Shown: positions 52,520 through 62,083 of the stretch, piece after piece
How the letters are laid out: each line of letters opens with the position of its first letter
How positions within the stretch are numbered: the stretch's first letter is position 1
NCBI RefSeq assembly: GCF_014206875.1
Contig: NZ_JACIJO010000005.1
Span: forward strand, 124,001 to 188,000
Direction of reading: 5' to 3'
Source: Algoriphagus iocasae
GTDB taxonomy: Bacteria; Bacteroidota; Bacteroidia; Cytophagales; Cyclobacteriaceae
DNA length: 64,000 nucleotides
Made by a program: the position numbers and the translations under genes
Notes under the pieces: model-generated
The model's input: only the letters and a program-made list of their open reading frames with translations
Told to the model about the DNA's origin: nothing
Databases searched by the model: none

Positions 52520-54235
52520 TTGGACCATAAAACCATCCTGAAAAAATTAAAATTATCCATCCAACTGATGGAATTGCACGAGGAGAACAGTTTTAAAATC
52601 AGGAGCTATCAAAGCGCAGTAAATTCTCTGGATCGGGGAGATTTTGACTTAATGGAATTAAGTGAGTCCGAAATCCAAAAAATCCCGGGAGTTGGAAAAA
52701 GTATTTTTGAAGCAATTGTTTCCCTGAAGGAAACCGAGACCTTCCCGGCATTAGAAGAACTGTTGGAAAAAACTCCAACCGGGGTTCTTGAAATTTTGCA
52801 GATCAAAGGTCTTGGGCCTAAAAAAGTAAAAGTCCTTTGGCAGGAAATCGGCATTACCAGCACTCATGAATTAATGGAGGCATGCCAGTCCGGAAAAGTT
52901 GCAAAGACAAAAGGCTTCGGTGAAAAAACACAACAAACCATCATCGAAAACCTGGAATTCAAAGCTTCCAATGAAGGAAAATGGCTTTATGCGGATATTG
53001 AGGAAACCATCGAAAAACTCAGTCAGGAATTAACAAGTATATATGAAGGATCTGAAATAGCATCAGTTGGAGATTTTGCAAGAAAAATGGAAATCATCGC
53101 TGAAGCAGAATGGTTGATCGGCATGGAATCCTTGTTTGGAGGGAAAGAGAAACTCAAAAAATGGGAAGACATCACTTGGGACATGACTGCCTCTGGGCCT
53201 TTTGCCTGGAGAGGAAAAGTAAAAGATCTTGACCTCCAAGTCACTGTTCATTTTTGCAGCAAAAAAGAATTTATCTGGAAGAAGATTTCATTGACTGCAA
53301 CACCTGCATTTCTTGGAGAATCTGTCAGCGAAAAAGAATCGATTGGAGATCTATTAAATAAAAAAGATTTCTCCAGCGAGGAAGAGTTTTTTAGTAAAAA
53401 CCAACTTCAGTTTATTCCTGTTGAGATGCGGGAAGGTTTCGGAGAGGTGGCTTTGGCCAAAGAAAATAAAATCGGTGAATTGCTAAAAGATTCAGACTTA
53501 AAAGGCATTCTTCACAATCACTCTACCTACAGCGATGGAAAACATAGCCTCAAGCAAATGGCCGAATATTGCCGGGAGTTGGGATATGAATACCTTGGGA
53601 TTTCTGATCATAGCCGAACGGCCTTTTATGCTGGTGGATTGGAAATCGAACGTATCCAAAAGCAACATCAGGAAATCGACCAACTCAATCAGGAAATGGC
53701 TCCATTCAAGATTTTCAAAGGAATCGAAAGTGATATTTTGCCTGACGGAAGTCTAGATTATCCAGATGATGTTTTGGCCAGCTTTGATTTTATTGTCTCT
53801 TCGGTCCATTCAATTTTAAATATGGATATCCGGAAAGCAACCAGCAGACTTTTGACAGCGATTGAAAATCCATACACCACAATCTTGGGACATCCTACCG
53901 GCCGACTTCTTTTACGAAGAGCTGGCTACCCGATAGATCATAAAACGATTATTGATGCATGTGCTAAAAACAATGTGGTCATTGAAATCAATGCCAATCC
54001 TTGGAGATTGGACCTGGACTGGCGCTGGGTTCGATATGCCATGGATCAAGGCGTCATGCTCTCCATCAATCCTGATGCCCATGAAATGGATGGATATTCG
54101 GACATGAAGTATGGGGTTTTAGCCGGAAGAAAAGGAGGTCTGACGAAAGAAATGACCTTAAACACACTTTCCGGAGAAGAAATAGAAGCCTATTTCAACA
54201 AGAGAAAATCCTCAATACCTTTTCCAAAAAGCTAA
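52520..54235 (+). CDS. PolX-like protein with PHP domain and changed polymerase site
   Basis: A 571-residue protein with the PolX layout: an N-terminal 8-kDa-like helix-hairpin-helix region (1-150, with IPGVGK and IKGLGPKK), a palm region, and a PHP phosphoesterase domain (about 328-571). PHP metal ligands are present: H332, H334 (HNHS), D339, H364 (SDHS) and a later GHPTGR. The palm's expected GS-x-RR...GDID is VGDFARK...AEAE (183-197), with both aspartates of DxD replaced by glutamate. It may thus be a nuclease or phosphoesterase rather than a polymerase. A TTG at 52520 is the likely start. Confidence 0.85.
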   Translation: MDHKTILKKLKLSIQLMELHEENSFKIRSYQSAVNSLDRGDFDLMELSESEIQKIPGVGKSIFEAIVSLKETETFPALEELLEKTPTGVLEILQIKGLGPKKVKVLWQEIGITSTHELMEACQSGKVAKTKGFGEKTQQTIIENLEFKASNEGKWLYADIEETIEKLSQELTSIYEGSEIASVGDFARKMEIIAEAEWLIGMESLFGGKEKLKKWEDITWDMTASGPFAWRGKVKDLDLQVTVHFCSKKEFIWKKISLTATPAFLGESVSEKESIGDLLNKKDFSSEEEFFSKNQLQFIPVEMREGFGEVALAKENKIGELLKDSDLKGILHNHSTYSDGKHSLKQMAEYCRELGYEYLGISDHSRTAFYAGGLEIERIQKQHQEIDQLNQEMAPFKIFKGIESDILPDGSLDYPDDVLASFDFIVSSVHSILNMDIRKATSRLLTAIENPYTTILGHPTGRLLLRRAGYPIDHKTIIDACAKNNVVIEINANPWRLDLDWRWVRYAMDQGVMLSINPDAHEMDGYSDMKYGVLAGRKGGLTKEMTLNTLSGEEIEAYFNKRKSSIPFPKS

Positions 54236-54290
54236 GGAAAACTTGGCTAAAATTCTTTGACTATATTCGTGCCTCAAATTAGAAATCAAC

Positions 54291-54578
54291 ATGAAGTGGA
54301 CCAACAAACCTGACAATGTATTATTGGAGCGATCTTTTCTATTCGGAATTGTCGGGATCATTTTAGGCACTTTGGCAATGGTCAATACAAAATTCCATCT
54401 ATTGGACGCACCTATGGGGCCGCTGAATGGAGTGAGTTTTGCATTACAACTCTTGGCCATAAGCTTGGCGATTTTAGTTCTTAGGAAAAGGAAAGTTGAT
54501 CCTGACCTGAAGCAAAAAGCCCAAAAAATGATCGTTGTTTTAGGTGCTACGTTTATTTTTTTCATTTTATCGATCTAA
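54291..54578 (+). CDS. Small membrane protein, hypothetical
   Basis: A 95-residue protein with three hydrophobic segments (LFGIVGIILGTLAMVN, GVSFALQLLAISLAILVL, MIVVLGATFIFFILSI) separated by short polar stretches. No family is recognised. It lies between the PolX-like gene and a small exported protein gene, both on the same strand, 16 bases from the latter. Confidence 0.65.
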   Translation: MKWTNKPDNVLLERSFLFGIVGIILGTLAMVNTKFHLLDAPMGPLNGVSFALQLLAISLAILVLRKRKVDPDLKQKAQKMIVVLGATFIFFILSI

Positions 54579-54593
54579 ACAAAAATTATCTAT

Positions 54594-55070
54594 ATGAAAA
54601 AAATCATTTATCTAATATTCGGGATTGCGATTTTTTTATCGCCAAATCTCCAAGCTCAAAGTCTTGAAAGCAACGCTACCTCCCCTTCAGAGTTTAAAAT
54701 TATTACTATTGTAGAATCCATCGTCCCAATGGGATTAGGAAGATCAAGAATAATCGACAATCAATCAGAAGTAGATGCTGAGCAATTCACTACTGAAAGA
54801 ACAGATGGTAAAAAAAGCAACCAAAAAGACATAAGTCGAAAAGACTTAAAAGTAGATGAATTGGACGAAACTAAACTTCTAAATTTTTTTAGTGGAACCG
54901 GAATAAATTTTCAAAATATTGCATCAAATGACGCAGTTATTGCCTCAAAAATAAACAGCCTTTTAGGTGAAGGGTGGAAGCTAACTTTCGTTACTTCTGG
55001 AGTGGAAAGTAATTCAGGAACTGAAGATGGCCAAGGGATATTTATAACTCGCCTGTTTTTTTCCAGATAG
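54594..55070 (+). CDS. Small exported protein, hypothetical
   Basis: A 158-residue protein with a signal peptide (MKKIIYLIFGIAIFLSPNLQAQ). The rest is mostly polar with a C-terminal EGWKLTFVTSGVES and ITRLFFSR. A KIITIVESIVPMGLGRSRII segment near residue 35 resembles a motif of small Bacteroidota proteins with a C-terminal GW[KE]L strand, which are usually unassigned. It may share a transcript with the 95-residue gene before it, and ends at a terminator. Confidence 0.7.
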   Translation: MKKIIYLIFGIAIFLSPNLQAQSLESNATSPSEFKIITIVESIVPMGLGRSRIIDNQSEVDAEQFTTERTDGKKSNQKDISRKDLKVDELDETKLLNFFSGTGINFQNIASNDAVIASKINSLLGEGWKLTFVTSGVESNSGTEDGQGIFITRLFFSR

Positions 55071-55079
55071 AAAAGCAAA

Positions 55080-55107
55080 AACCCGAAGCAAAACTTCGGG
55101 TTCTTTA
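55080..55107. terminator. Bidirectional terminator
   Basis: AACCCGAAG / CTTCGGGTT with a five-base loop, flanked by A and T runs, between convergent genes. Confidence 0.85.
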
Positions 55108-55123
55108 TTTAAAATCTGATTTC

Positions 55124-57655
55124 TTAATCAGCTTTTTCTTTCTTTTTAACTGTTATCGTCAGCTCAGAACCTTCACCAGGATAATCTGCTGTGATCACAT
55201 CACCTTCAGACAAATCCCCTTTCAGGATTTCTTCGGCAATGGCGTCTTCCAGATATTTCTGAATAGCTCTGTTCAAAGGTCGAGCACCATACTGTTGATC
55301 GTAACCTTTTTCTGCCAAGAATTCTTTTGCCTTTTCAGTCAATTCAATTTGATATCCAAGGTCAGTAATTCTAGAGAACAATTTATTCAAGCTGATATCG
55401 ATAATCTTGAACAAATGCTCCTGATTTAGTGAGTTGAATACGACCACATCGTCCAATCTGTTCAAGAATTCAGGACTGAAGGCCTTTTTCAAAGCAGACT
55501 GAATAGTGGATTTCACCACATCATCCATATTATCCTGCTTCGCTTTATTGGCAAAACCGATTCCAGCACCAAAGTCCTTCAGATCACGAACACCGATATT
55601 CGAAGTCATAATGATAATGGTGTTTCTGAAATCAACTCTTCTTCCAAGTCCATCCGTCAAAATACCATCGTCCAATACTTGCAACAAGATATTGAACACA
55701 TCTGGGTGTGCCTTTTCGATTTCATCCAGCAACACTACTGAATAAGGCTTTCTTCTTACTTTCTCAGTCAACTGACCACCTTCTTCATACCCGACATATC
55801 CCGGAGGCGCTCCTACCAATCTGGATACGGAGAATTTCTCCATGTACTCAGACATATCAATTCTGATCAAAGAATCTTCTTTGTCGAACAGGTAGGTTGC
55901 CAGCATTTTGGCAAGTTCGGTTTTACCGACACCGGTTGGACCTAAGAAAATAAAGGAACCAATTGGTTTTTTAGGATCTTTCAAGCCAACTCTGGTTCTC
56001 TGAATTGCTTTCGTCAGCTTCTTAATCGCTTCGTCCTGACCGATTACTTTACCTGCAAGTTCCTCGTTCATATTCAGAAGCTTGGCTCCTTCGTTCTGAG
56101 CGATTCTTTTTGCAGGAATACCAGTCATCATGGCGATTACTTCCGCTACATGCTCTTCGTCAACCACGTATCTTTTCGACTTGCTATCTTCCTCCCACTT
56201 CACTTTTGCAGCTTCTAATTGCTCCAAAAGCTTCTTTTCTTTATCTCTCAACTGAGCAGCTTCCTCATACTTTTGAGATTTTACTACTCTGTTTTTTTCA
56301 TTTTTGATGTCTTCAACCTCAGCTTCCAGTTTCAAAATATCTTCTGGAACGTGGATGTTGTTGATATGCACTCTTGCGCCTGCTTCATCAAGGATGTCGA
56401 TTGCTTTATCTGGAAGGAAACGATCAGAAATATATCTATCTGACAATTTCACACAGGCATCAATAGCTGCGTCGGTATAATTGACATTGTGGTGATCCTC
56501 GTACTTATCCTTGATATTATTCAGGATCTGAATAGTTTCTTCCGGAGAAGTAGCATCTACCATCACCATCTGGAAACGACGTGCCAAAGCTCCATCCTTC
56601 TCAATGTATTGACGGTACTCATCAAGTGTAGTCGCTCCGATACATTGGATTTCTCCTCGTGCCAAAGCTGGCTTGAACATATTCGATGCATCCAAAGAAC
56701 CAGAGGCACCACCTGCTCCTACAATTGTATGCAACTCATCAATGAATAAGATCACGTTTGGAGATTTTTCAAGCTCGTTCATTACAGCTTTCATTCGCTC
56801 CTCAAACTGACCTCTGTATTTTGTCCCTGCTACCAAAGAAGCAAGATCCAAAGTCACCACACGCTTATTGAATAGCACTCGGGAAACTTTCTTCTGAACG
56901 ATTCTCAATGCCAATCCTTCTGCGATTGCAGTTTTACCAACTCCTGGTTCACCGATAAGAATTGGATTGTTTTTCTTTCTTCTGGAAAGAATCTGTGCAA
57001 CACGTTCGATCTCTTTCTCTCTACCAATGATCGGGTCTAACTTGTCGTCTTCCGCCATTTTGGTAAGGTCACGACCGAAGTTATCCAAAACCGGAGTTCT
57101 TGATTTCTCAGCACCAGCTTTTGAACTTCCAGATCCACTACCAGTTGATCCAAATAATTTGGATCCATCTTCATCACCATCTTCGGCTTCAGCTCTAGCT
57201 CTTGGTGCAGCTCCGCCATCGGATTGCATCTCCAGCATTTCTTTTACTGAATCATAATTGATGTCAAATTTATTTAAAATCTGAGTGGCAATATTGTCCT
57301 CATCTCTCAGAATAGAAAGCAACAAATGCTCTGTTCCGATCAACTGACTTTTAAATATTTTGGCTTCCAAATAGGTAATTTTCAACACCTTCTCTGACTG
57401 TCTGGTCAAAGGAATGTTGGCCATGTTTTTCACATTGTGATTTGCTGTACCTTTTACAGCTCTTTCGATTGCTCCTCGAAGTTCATCCAAAGGCACTCCT
57501 AGTTTTTTTAGAATGGAAACAGCTACACCTTCTCCTTCACGAATCATCCCCAGCAAGAGGTGCTCTGTACCAATATAATCATGTCCCAGGCGAAGCGCTT
57601 CTTCACGGCTGAGAGAGATCACCTCTTTAACTCTGTTTGAAAATTTAGCTTCCAT
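55124..57655 (-). CDS. clpC: ATP-dependent Clp protease ATPase subunit ClpC
   Basis: An 843-residue AAA+ unfoldase. Two N-terminal Clp_N repeats (about 3-145), an AAA1 with Walker [10 protein letters not shown] near 237, a UVR-like middle domain ([19 protein letters not shown]) as in ClpC, AAA2 with GPTGVGKTE and an arginine finger region, and the small C-terminal domain. A Ser/Gly/Ala-rich linker (about 150-190) joins the Clp_N part to AAA1. It feeds ClpP, and in other bacteria an adaptor such as MecA; neither is in this window. A terminator lies directly upstream on this strand. Confidence 0.96.
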   Translation of the reverse strand: MEAKFSNRVKEVISLSREEALRLGHDYIGTEHLLLGMIREGEGVAVSILKKLGVPLDELRGAIERAVKGTANHNVKNMANIPLTRQSEKVLKITYLEAKIFKSQLIGTEHLLLSILRDEDNIATQILNKFDINYDSVKEMLEMQSDGGAAPRARAEAEDGDEDGSKLFGSTGSGSGSSKAGAEKSRTPVLDNFGRDLTKMAEDDKLDPIIGREKEIERVAQILSRRKKNNPILIGEPGVGKTAIAEGLALRIVQKKVSRVLFNKRVVTLDLASLVAGTKYRGQFEERMKAVMNELEKSPNVILFIDELHTIVGAGGASGSLDASNMFKPALARGEIQCIGATTLDEYRQYIEKDGALARRFQMVMVDATSPEETIQILNNIKDKYEDHHNVNYTDAAIDACVKLSDRYISDRFLPDKAIDILDEAGARVHINNIHVPEDILKLEAEVEDIKNEKNRVVKSQKYEEAAQLRDKEKKLLEQLEAAKVKWEEDSKSKRYVVDEEHVAEVIAMMTGIPAKRIAQNEGAKLLNMNEELAGKVIGQDEAIKKLTKAIQRTRVGLKDPKKPIGSFIFLGPTGVGKTELAKMLATYLFDKEDSLIRIDMSEYMEKFSVSRLVGAPPGYVGYEEGGQLTEKVRRKPYSVVLLDEIEKAHPDVFNILLQVLDDGILTDGLGRRVDFRNTIIIMTSNIGVRDLKDFGAGIGFANKAKQDNMDDVVKSTIQSALKKAFSPEFLNRLDDVVVFNSLNQEHLFKIIDISLNKLFSRITDLGYQIELTEKAKEFLAEKGYDQQYGARPLNRAIQKYLEDAIAEEILKGDLSEGDVITADYPGEGSELTITVKKKEKAD

Positions 57656-57710
57656 TTATTTCCTTTCTGATTGTTTAATATTCCTGTACGTATGTTACCG
57701 AATTTGTTTT

Positions 57711-57736
57711 AAAAACACAATCCTTTTGAGGATTGT
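57711..57736 (-). terminator. Terminator between WbqC and clpC genes
   Basis: On the minus strand ACAATCC / GGATTGT with a six-base loop is followed by GTTTTT. It starts four bases after the WbqC-family gene stop. Confidence 0.78.
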
Positions 57737-57739
57737 TCA

Positions 57740-58360
57740 TTAAATTTTTATAGATCTTAACAAAAGCTTTTTCGCCTCTGGACCTGTGCAAAACAAAATG
57801 TCAATAACACTAAGATTAGGCTCAAAGTCTAAGCCAAAAAGTTGGGTGTAGGGAACAGGTTCATACAGATTTCTTTCAAGAAAGGTACCTGAGGGGCTTA
57901 TTTGGCCTCTTAAGTCCAAATCAAACTCTTCTTCATCTAAATTTTTACATACAGTCACCTTGCCAGAATACTTTAGTAGCTTAAGACATATTGTCAGCAT
58001 TTCATAGTTTAAATCCCATAATGAGGCATGTTCCTTAAGATAAATCGGCTCCAGGTAAGGAAAATAAAATTCATAAAAAGGTGCTTTTCCATAGGCAGAC
58101 TGAATACCTCGCAAGTGAATCTTCTGCCAATTTTGGGAATAATCGATTTTTACTCTAGACAAAGGCACCCTTGGTCTTCTCCCCTGAATCGGAACACTTA
58201 GGGTTTCAATTTTATTGGCTAAGCGAATCCGAGTTCTATTGAGATAAGATTGTCTCTGATATAATTCGGAGGGGGAAATCAGAATTTCTTCTGCTTGAAT
58301 GATCGCAGAAAAAAACTCTAAACAGGGTAAAAAATGTAAGTCTACTGCGACTTTTTTCAT
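57740..58360 (-). CDS. WbqC family protein
   Basis: A 206-residue member of the WbqC family. The pattern DLHFLPCLEFFSAIIQAEEILI, then YLNRTRI and LSVPIQGRRPRVPLSRVKIDYSQNWQKIHLRGIQSAYGKAPFYEFY, is characteristic. These proteins appear in O-antigen or glycan clusters and may be acyl/amino-acid transferases; the activity is unproven. Here the neighbours are Sua5 and NUDIX genes, not glycan genes. Confidence 0.87.
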   Translation of the reverse strand: MKKVAVDLHFLPCLEFFSAIIQAEEILISPSELYQRQSYLNRTRIRLANKIETLSVPIQGRRPRVPLSRVKIDYSQNWQKIHLRGIQSAYGKAPFYEFYFPYLEPIYLKEHASLWDLNYEMLTICLKLLKYSGKVTVCKNLDEEEFDLDLRGQISPSGTFLERNLYEPVPYTQLFGLDFEPNLSVIDILFCTGPEAKKLLLRSIKI

Positions 58361-58390
58361 AATAAATAATTCAGCTAATTGATTTTTTGG

Positions 58391-59020
58391 TCACAGGATA
58401 TCTTCCAGCTGACCGAGCCCTTCTCTGAGCACTTCTACCTCATCACCAATACAATCCAAAATCGTAGAACCGACATTCTGACCATACCCCCCATCAATTA
58501 CCAAATCGACAAGGTGCTCATACTTTTCGAAAATCAATTCTGGATCGGTGCTATATTCAAGAACTTCGTCCTCATCTCTGATAGAAGTAGACAGAAGTGG
58601 CTGCCCCAATTCTTCAACAATTAAACGGGGAACATTATGTGCTGGTACACGGATGCCAACTGTCTTTTTATTGCTGTGGAGAATTTTTGGCACCTGCGTA
58701 TTTGCTTCCAAAATAAAAGTAAAAGGACCTGGAAGGGCTTTCTTCATCATTTTAAAAACCGGCTTCGAAATGACTCGAGTGTATTCTGCAATGTTGCTGA
58801 GGTCAGCGCAAATAAAGGAGAAATTGTGTTTTTTCGGATTGATTCCTTTGATCCTGCAGATTTTTTCCACGGCCCGAAGGTTCGTGATATCACATCCCAA
58901 TCCATAGACCGTATCGGTCGGATAAATGATTACCCCCCCATTTCGCAGGACTTCTACCACCTGCCTGATCCTTTTTGGATCTGGATTTTCCTCGTATATC
59001 CTAATAAACTCAGCTGCCAT
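58391..59020 (-). CDS. L-threonylcarbamoyladenylate synthase, Sua5/YrdC family
   Basis: A 209-residue YrdC-domain enzyme that makes threonylcarbamoyl-AMP from threonine, bicarbonate and ATP for the t6A37 modification of tRNAs. Marks are YPTDTVYGLGCD, RIKGINPKKHNFSFICAD, LPGPFTFIL and VGIRVPAHNVPRLIVEELGQPLLSTSI. No SUA5 tail is present. It follows the NUDIX gene by six bases. Confidence 0.92.
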   Translation of the reverse strand: MAAEFIRIYEENPDPKRIRQVVEVLRNGGVIIYPTDTVYGLGCDITNLRAVEKICRIKGINPKKHNFSFICADLSNIAEYTRVISKPVFKMMKKALPGPFTFILEANTQVPKILHSNKKTVGIRVPAHNVPRLIVEELGQPLLSTSIRDEDEVLEYSTDPELIFEKYEHLVDLVIDGGYGQNVGSTILDCIGDEVEVLREGLGQLEDIL

Positions 59021-59026
59021 AAGTCT

Positions 59027-59455
59027 TTAACATTGCTTGTGTGAAGATATACTTCGAAAAGCCTGCCATTTTTCAGAAAGTTCCATCCAAATTGGAATAT
59101 CAGCAGGCGCCCATTTCAATTTTGGCAATTCTCCTACCTCTAACCATTCAATTATTTCATGCTCTAAAAGATTGATTTCGCCCGATTGCCAAGTACAAAT
59201 AAAGGGAATCAGCTCAATAATTTTCCCTTGAGAATAATCAAATTTACTGGGTGTAAGAGGAGATTGAATTTTTATTTCTATTCCCAATTCCTCTTTGATC
59301 TCCCTAATGAGGCAACCTTCTGGCTGCTCTCCTTCTTCAATTTTCCCTCCTGGAAACTCCCAATAACCAGCCAGATTCATCGATTTTGATCTTTTGGCCA
59401 CAAGAACTTTCTCTTGATGAATAATTATTGCACAGGTAACAGGAATGGCTTTCAT
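59027..59455 (-). CDS. NUDIX hydrolase, MutT-like
   Basis: A 142-residue NUDIX protein. The Nudix box runs from 36 to 59 (GGKIEEGEQPE then REIKEELG), with all metal-binding glutamates. It looks like the (deoxy)nucleoside triphosphate pyrophosphohydrolase group (MutT/CTP-type), which cleans oxidised nucleotides; the real substrate is open. It begins the NUDIX-Sua5-WbqC operon. Confidence 0.9.
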   Translation of the reverse strand: MKAIPVTCAIIIHQEKVLVAKRSKSMNLAGYWEFPGGKIEEGEQPEGCLIREIKEELGIEIKIQSPLTPSKFDYSQGKIIELIPFICTWQSGEINLLEHEIIEWLEVGELPKLKWAPADIPIWMELSEKWQAFRSISSHKQC

Positions 59456-59530
59456 GGAGTTAAAGATAAAAGGAAGCTGAAAGATTCATCCCAGTTTCTT
59501 TTCAGTAATTCCCCTAAAAGGATTTTTCCC

Positions 59531-59538
59531 TATTTTTG
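59531..59538 (+). promoter_or_regulatory. Likely -7 element of mltG
   Basis: TATTTTTG matches TAnnTTTG, with TTC 19 bases upstream (59509-59511). It ends only seven bases before the mltG ATG, so the mRNA would have almost no leader. Confidence 0.45.
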
Positions 59539-59545
59539 AGCCCGT

Positions 59546-60589
59546 ATGAGAAGCGAGAAAAAGAACAAAATATTTCTGGTATTGATCATTTCCTTTTCGG
59601 TTTTGGCAATTTCCATGTCATTTTATTTCTATCAGGTGTTTTTCAGTCCAAATGCACTGCTGGAAACTGAACAAAATTATACCCTGAAAATACCGAGTAA
59701 TGCCACCTTCAAACAGGTTAGTAATCGGCTTTACGAAGACAAGGTTGTCAATGACATGGTCAGCTTTTCTTTCGTTTCAAAAGTCTTGGGATATCAAGAT
59801 GCCGTGAAACCAGGGCTTTATATTATCAGCCCTAAAATGACTAACCTAGAGTTGGTAAGACACCTAAGATCTGGAAATCAAGCACCTGTAAGAATCACAT
59901 TCAACAATATTCGGACGAAAGAGGACCTTGCTGAAAAGATCACCACCAATCTTGAAATCAATGAGCAGCAATTTCTGGATCTGATCAAAGATTCTGTTTA
60001 CATCCGGAAATTTGATTTCGATGAGGAAACCATCATGAGCATGTTTATTCCAAATACTTATGAGGTTTGGTGGAATACAAGTGCTGAGTCTCTGTTTGAC
60101 AGGATGTACAAAGAATATCAGTCTTTTTGGACGGCAGAGAGAAAAGCCAAAGCAGAGGCAGTGGGCCTAAGTCCGGTTGAGGTAAGCACCTTGGCGTCCA
60201 TCGTGCAGTCTGAAAGCCAAAAATCAGATGAAAGACCAAAAATCGCTGGGGTTTATCTGAATAGGCTGAGATTAAATATGCCACTTCAAGCTGATCCAAC
60301 CTTGGTTTTTGCTGTTGGGGACTTCAGTCTAAAAAGAGTTCTCAACGTTCATAAAGAAATTGATAGTCCTTACAACACTTACAAATACGCAGGTCTTCCT
60401 CCGGGACCAATCAATCTTCCGGACATCAATTCTTTGGAAGCAGTTTTAAATCCAGAGGATCATAACTATTTATATTTCTGTGCCAAAGAGGACTTTTCTG
60501 GATACCATGCATTTGCCACCAATTTGGCGCAACATAATGCCAATGCAAGGCGATACCAAGCTGCTTTGAACGCCGCAAAAATTTTCTGA
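59546..60589 (+). CDS. mltG: Endolytic murein transglycosylase MltG
   Basis: A 347-residue inner-membrane enzyme that cuts nascent glycan strands. One N-terminal helix (10-29), a LysM-like region (42-110), then the YceG catalytic domain with E223 in ASIVQSESQK, aligned with the essential Glu of E. coli MltG, and RPKIAGVYLNRL. QADPTLVFAVGDF and PPGPINLP motifs follow. It starts a plus-strand operon with a thioesterase (two bases) and a YihY-like gene. Confidence 0.95.
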   Translation: MRSEKKNKIFLVLIISFSVLAISMSFYFYQVFFSPNALLETEQNYTLKIPSNATFKQVSNRLYEDKVVNDMVSFSFVSKVLGYQDAVKPGLYIISPKMTNLELVRHLRSGNQAPVRITFNNIRTKEDLAEKITTNLEINEQQFLDLIKDSVYIRKFDFDEETIMSMFIPNTYEVWWNTSAESLFDRMYKEYQSFWTAERKAKAEAVGLSPVEVSTLASIVQSESQKSDERPKIAGVYLNRLRLNMPLQADPTLVFAVGDFSLKRVLNVHKEIDSPYNTYKYAGLPPGPINLPDINSLEAVLNPEDHNYLYFCAKEDFSGYHAFATNLAQHNANARRYQAALNAAKIF

Positions 60590-60591
60590 TC

Positions 60592-60996
60592 ATGTACATT
60601 TCCGAAACCCAAATCCGAGTTCGATACGCAGAAACTGATCAAATGAGTTATGTGTATTATGGCAATTATGCCATGTATTTCGAAGTTGGACGAGTGGAAG
60701 CGATAAGAAAAATCGGTTTTAGCTACAAAGAAATGGAGGACAATGGCATTATGATGCCTGTTTTAGAGAGCCATTACACTTATCTCAAACCGGGAAAATA
60801 CGATGAGCTTTTGACCATAAAAACAAGGATTCCATCTTTACCTGGAGTCAAAATAAAGTTTGAGTACGAAGTAATCAATGAACAAAACGAACTGATAACC
60901 AAAGGGTGGACGACTTTGGCATTTTTAAAAAAAGGAAGTCATCAGCCGACCAGACCTCCGCAGAATTTATTAGCTTTATTGAAACCGTACTTTTAG
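60592..60996 (+). CDS. Acyl-CoA thioesterase, YbgC/4HBT family
   Basis: A 134-residue hotdog-fold thioesterase. The motif VRYAETDQMSYVYYGNYAMYFEVGR carries the catalytic Asp region (TDQMxxVYYGNY), typical of the 4-hydroxybenzoyl-CoA thioesterase/YbgC group. It hydrolyses acyl-CoA; YbgC proteins are tied to the cell envelope and Tol-Pal, which fits the MltG neighbour, but this is inference. ATG at 60592 follows mltG by two bases. Confidence 0.9.
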   Translation: MYISETQIRVRYAETDQMSYVYYGNYAMYFEVGRVEAIRKIGFSYKEMEDNGIMMPVLESHYTYLKPGKYDELLTIKTRIPSLPGVKIKFEYEVINEQNELITKGWTTLAFLKKGSHQPTRPPQNLLALLKPYF

Positions 60997-61007
60997 AGTA
61001 TTAGCTT

Positions 61008-61991
61008 GTGGTCAAAGAAAAGATTCTAAAATTTCAGGATCGCCTGTTAGAAAAGGCTAAGTATTTTCAAAAGGTCCATTTCGGCGACCCCGATAAAAAC
61101 CTATATGATGTAGGGAGGATTTTTATACTTCAGCTACAAAAAGACGATATCATAGAACGTGCTGGATCTGTGGCATTTAGCTTTACTTTGGCTCTATTCC
61201 CATTGATTCTGTTTCTACTGAACATCATCCCTTATCTCCAGGATTTTTTTCCAATAGTTACCACTCAAAATATCCTGACATTTATTCAGGAAATCCTTCC
61301 AGGAGAATTATATGCGCAAGCTGAAACGACGATTATGGATATTGTCTCCCGTCCCCGGCAAAGCTTGATTTCTCTGGGTTTCTTTTTCGCTTTGTTTTCC
61401 TCCACGCAGGGAGTCGTCTCCATGATGAACTCCTTCAATTCTGTGTACCAAACAAAAGAAAATAGAGGTTTCTTTCAATCAAGAGCTATTGCAGCAAGTA
61501 TCGTTTTAATTTTGGTTCTGACGATTTTCGCAGCCAGTACAGTCATGATCATAGGGAGTATTATCATTCAAAGACTCGACGAACTCCAGGTTTTTAATTC
61601 GGGCTTTATGATTTTTCTATTTTCTACATTAAAGTTCTTAGTTCTACTTTTCATGTTCTATATCACAACTGCATTCATCTTCAGATTTGCTCCTGCAGTT
61701 CATGATAAATGGAAATTCTTCTCAACTGGAGCCCGACTTGGAGGTTTACTCATTACTTTGGGTTTTTATGGCTTTTCTTTTTACCTGAACAACTTTGCCA
61801 GCTACAATAAACTGTATGGATCAATCGGGACCTTAATAGCTTTGATGCTTTGGTTATTGATCACCTCTTTAATTGTATTGGTTTGTTTTGAGGTCAACGT
61901 AAGTCTCGACCTGGTGGAAGAGGAGAAAAAGCTTAAGGAATTTGAGGAAGAGGAAAAATACATCCCGGTGGCGAAGGATGATAAAGACTAA
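61008..61991 (+). CDS. YihY/BrkB family membrane protein
   Basis: A 327-residue protein with six membrane helices. The N-terminal RAGSVAFSFTLALFPLILFLLNIIPYL and the GFFFALFSSTQGVVSMMNSFNSVY segment are the family signature. Function is unsettled; older annotation as RNase BN is incorrect. The start is GTG at 61008, 11 bases after the thioesterase stop, and the tail is Lys/Glu rich. It closes the operon. Confidence 0.88.
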   Translation: MVKEKILKFQDRLLEKAKYFQKVHFGDPDKNLYDVGRIFILQLQKDDIIERAGSVAFSFTLALFPLILFLLNIIPYLQDFFPIVTTQNILTFIQEILPGELYAQAETTIMDIVSRPRQSLISLGFFFALFSSTQGVVSMMNSFNSVYQTKENRGFFQSRAIAASIVLILVLTIFAASTVMIIGSIIIQRLDELQVFNSGFMIFLFSTLKFLVLLFMFYITTAFIFRFAPAVHDKWKFFSTGARLGGLLITLGFYGFSFYLNNFASYNKLYGSIGTLIALMLWLLITSLIVLVCFEVNVSLDLVEEEKKLKEFEEEEKYIPVAKDDKD

Positions 61992-62015
61992 TTATCAGGG
62001 ATTTATTTTAATTTT

Positions 62016-62042
62016 TTGAATACAATGTACTTGCTATCTTTA
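62016..62042 (+). promoter_or_regulatory. Possible promoter of the DUF885 gene
   Basis: TTG (62016-62018), 16 bases, then TATCTTTA (62035-62042), one mismatch from TAnnTTTG, 41 bases before the ATG. The spacing is shorter than the usual 19. Confidence 0.35.
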
Positions 62043-62083
62043 GCATAAACCTGATACCCTTTACCCATCCAACCATTTGCTCT

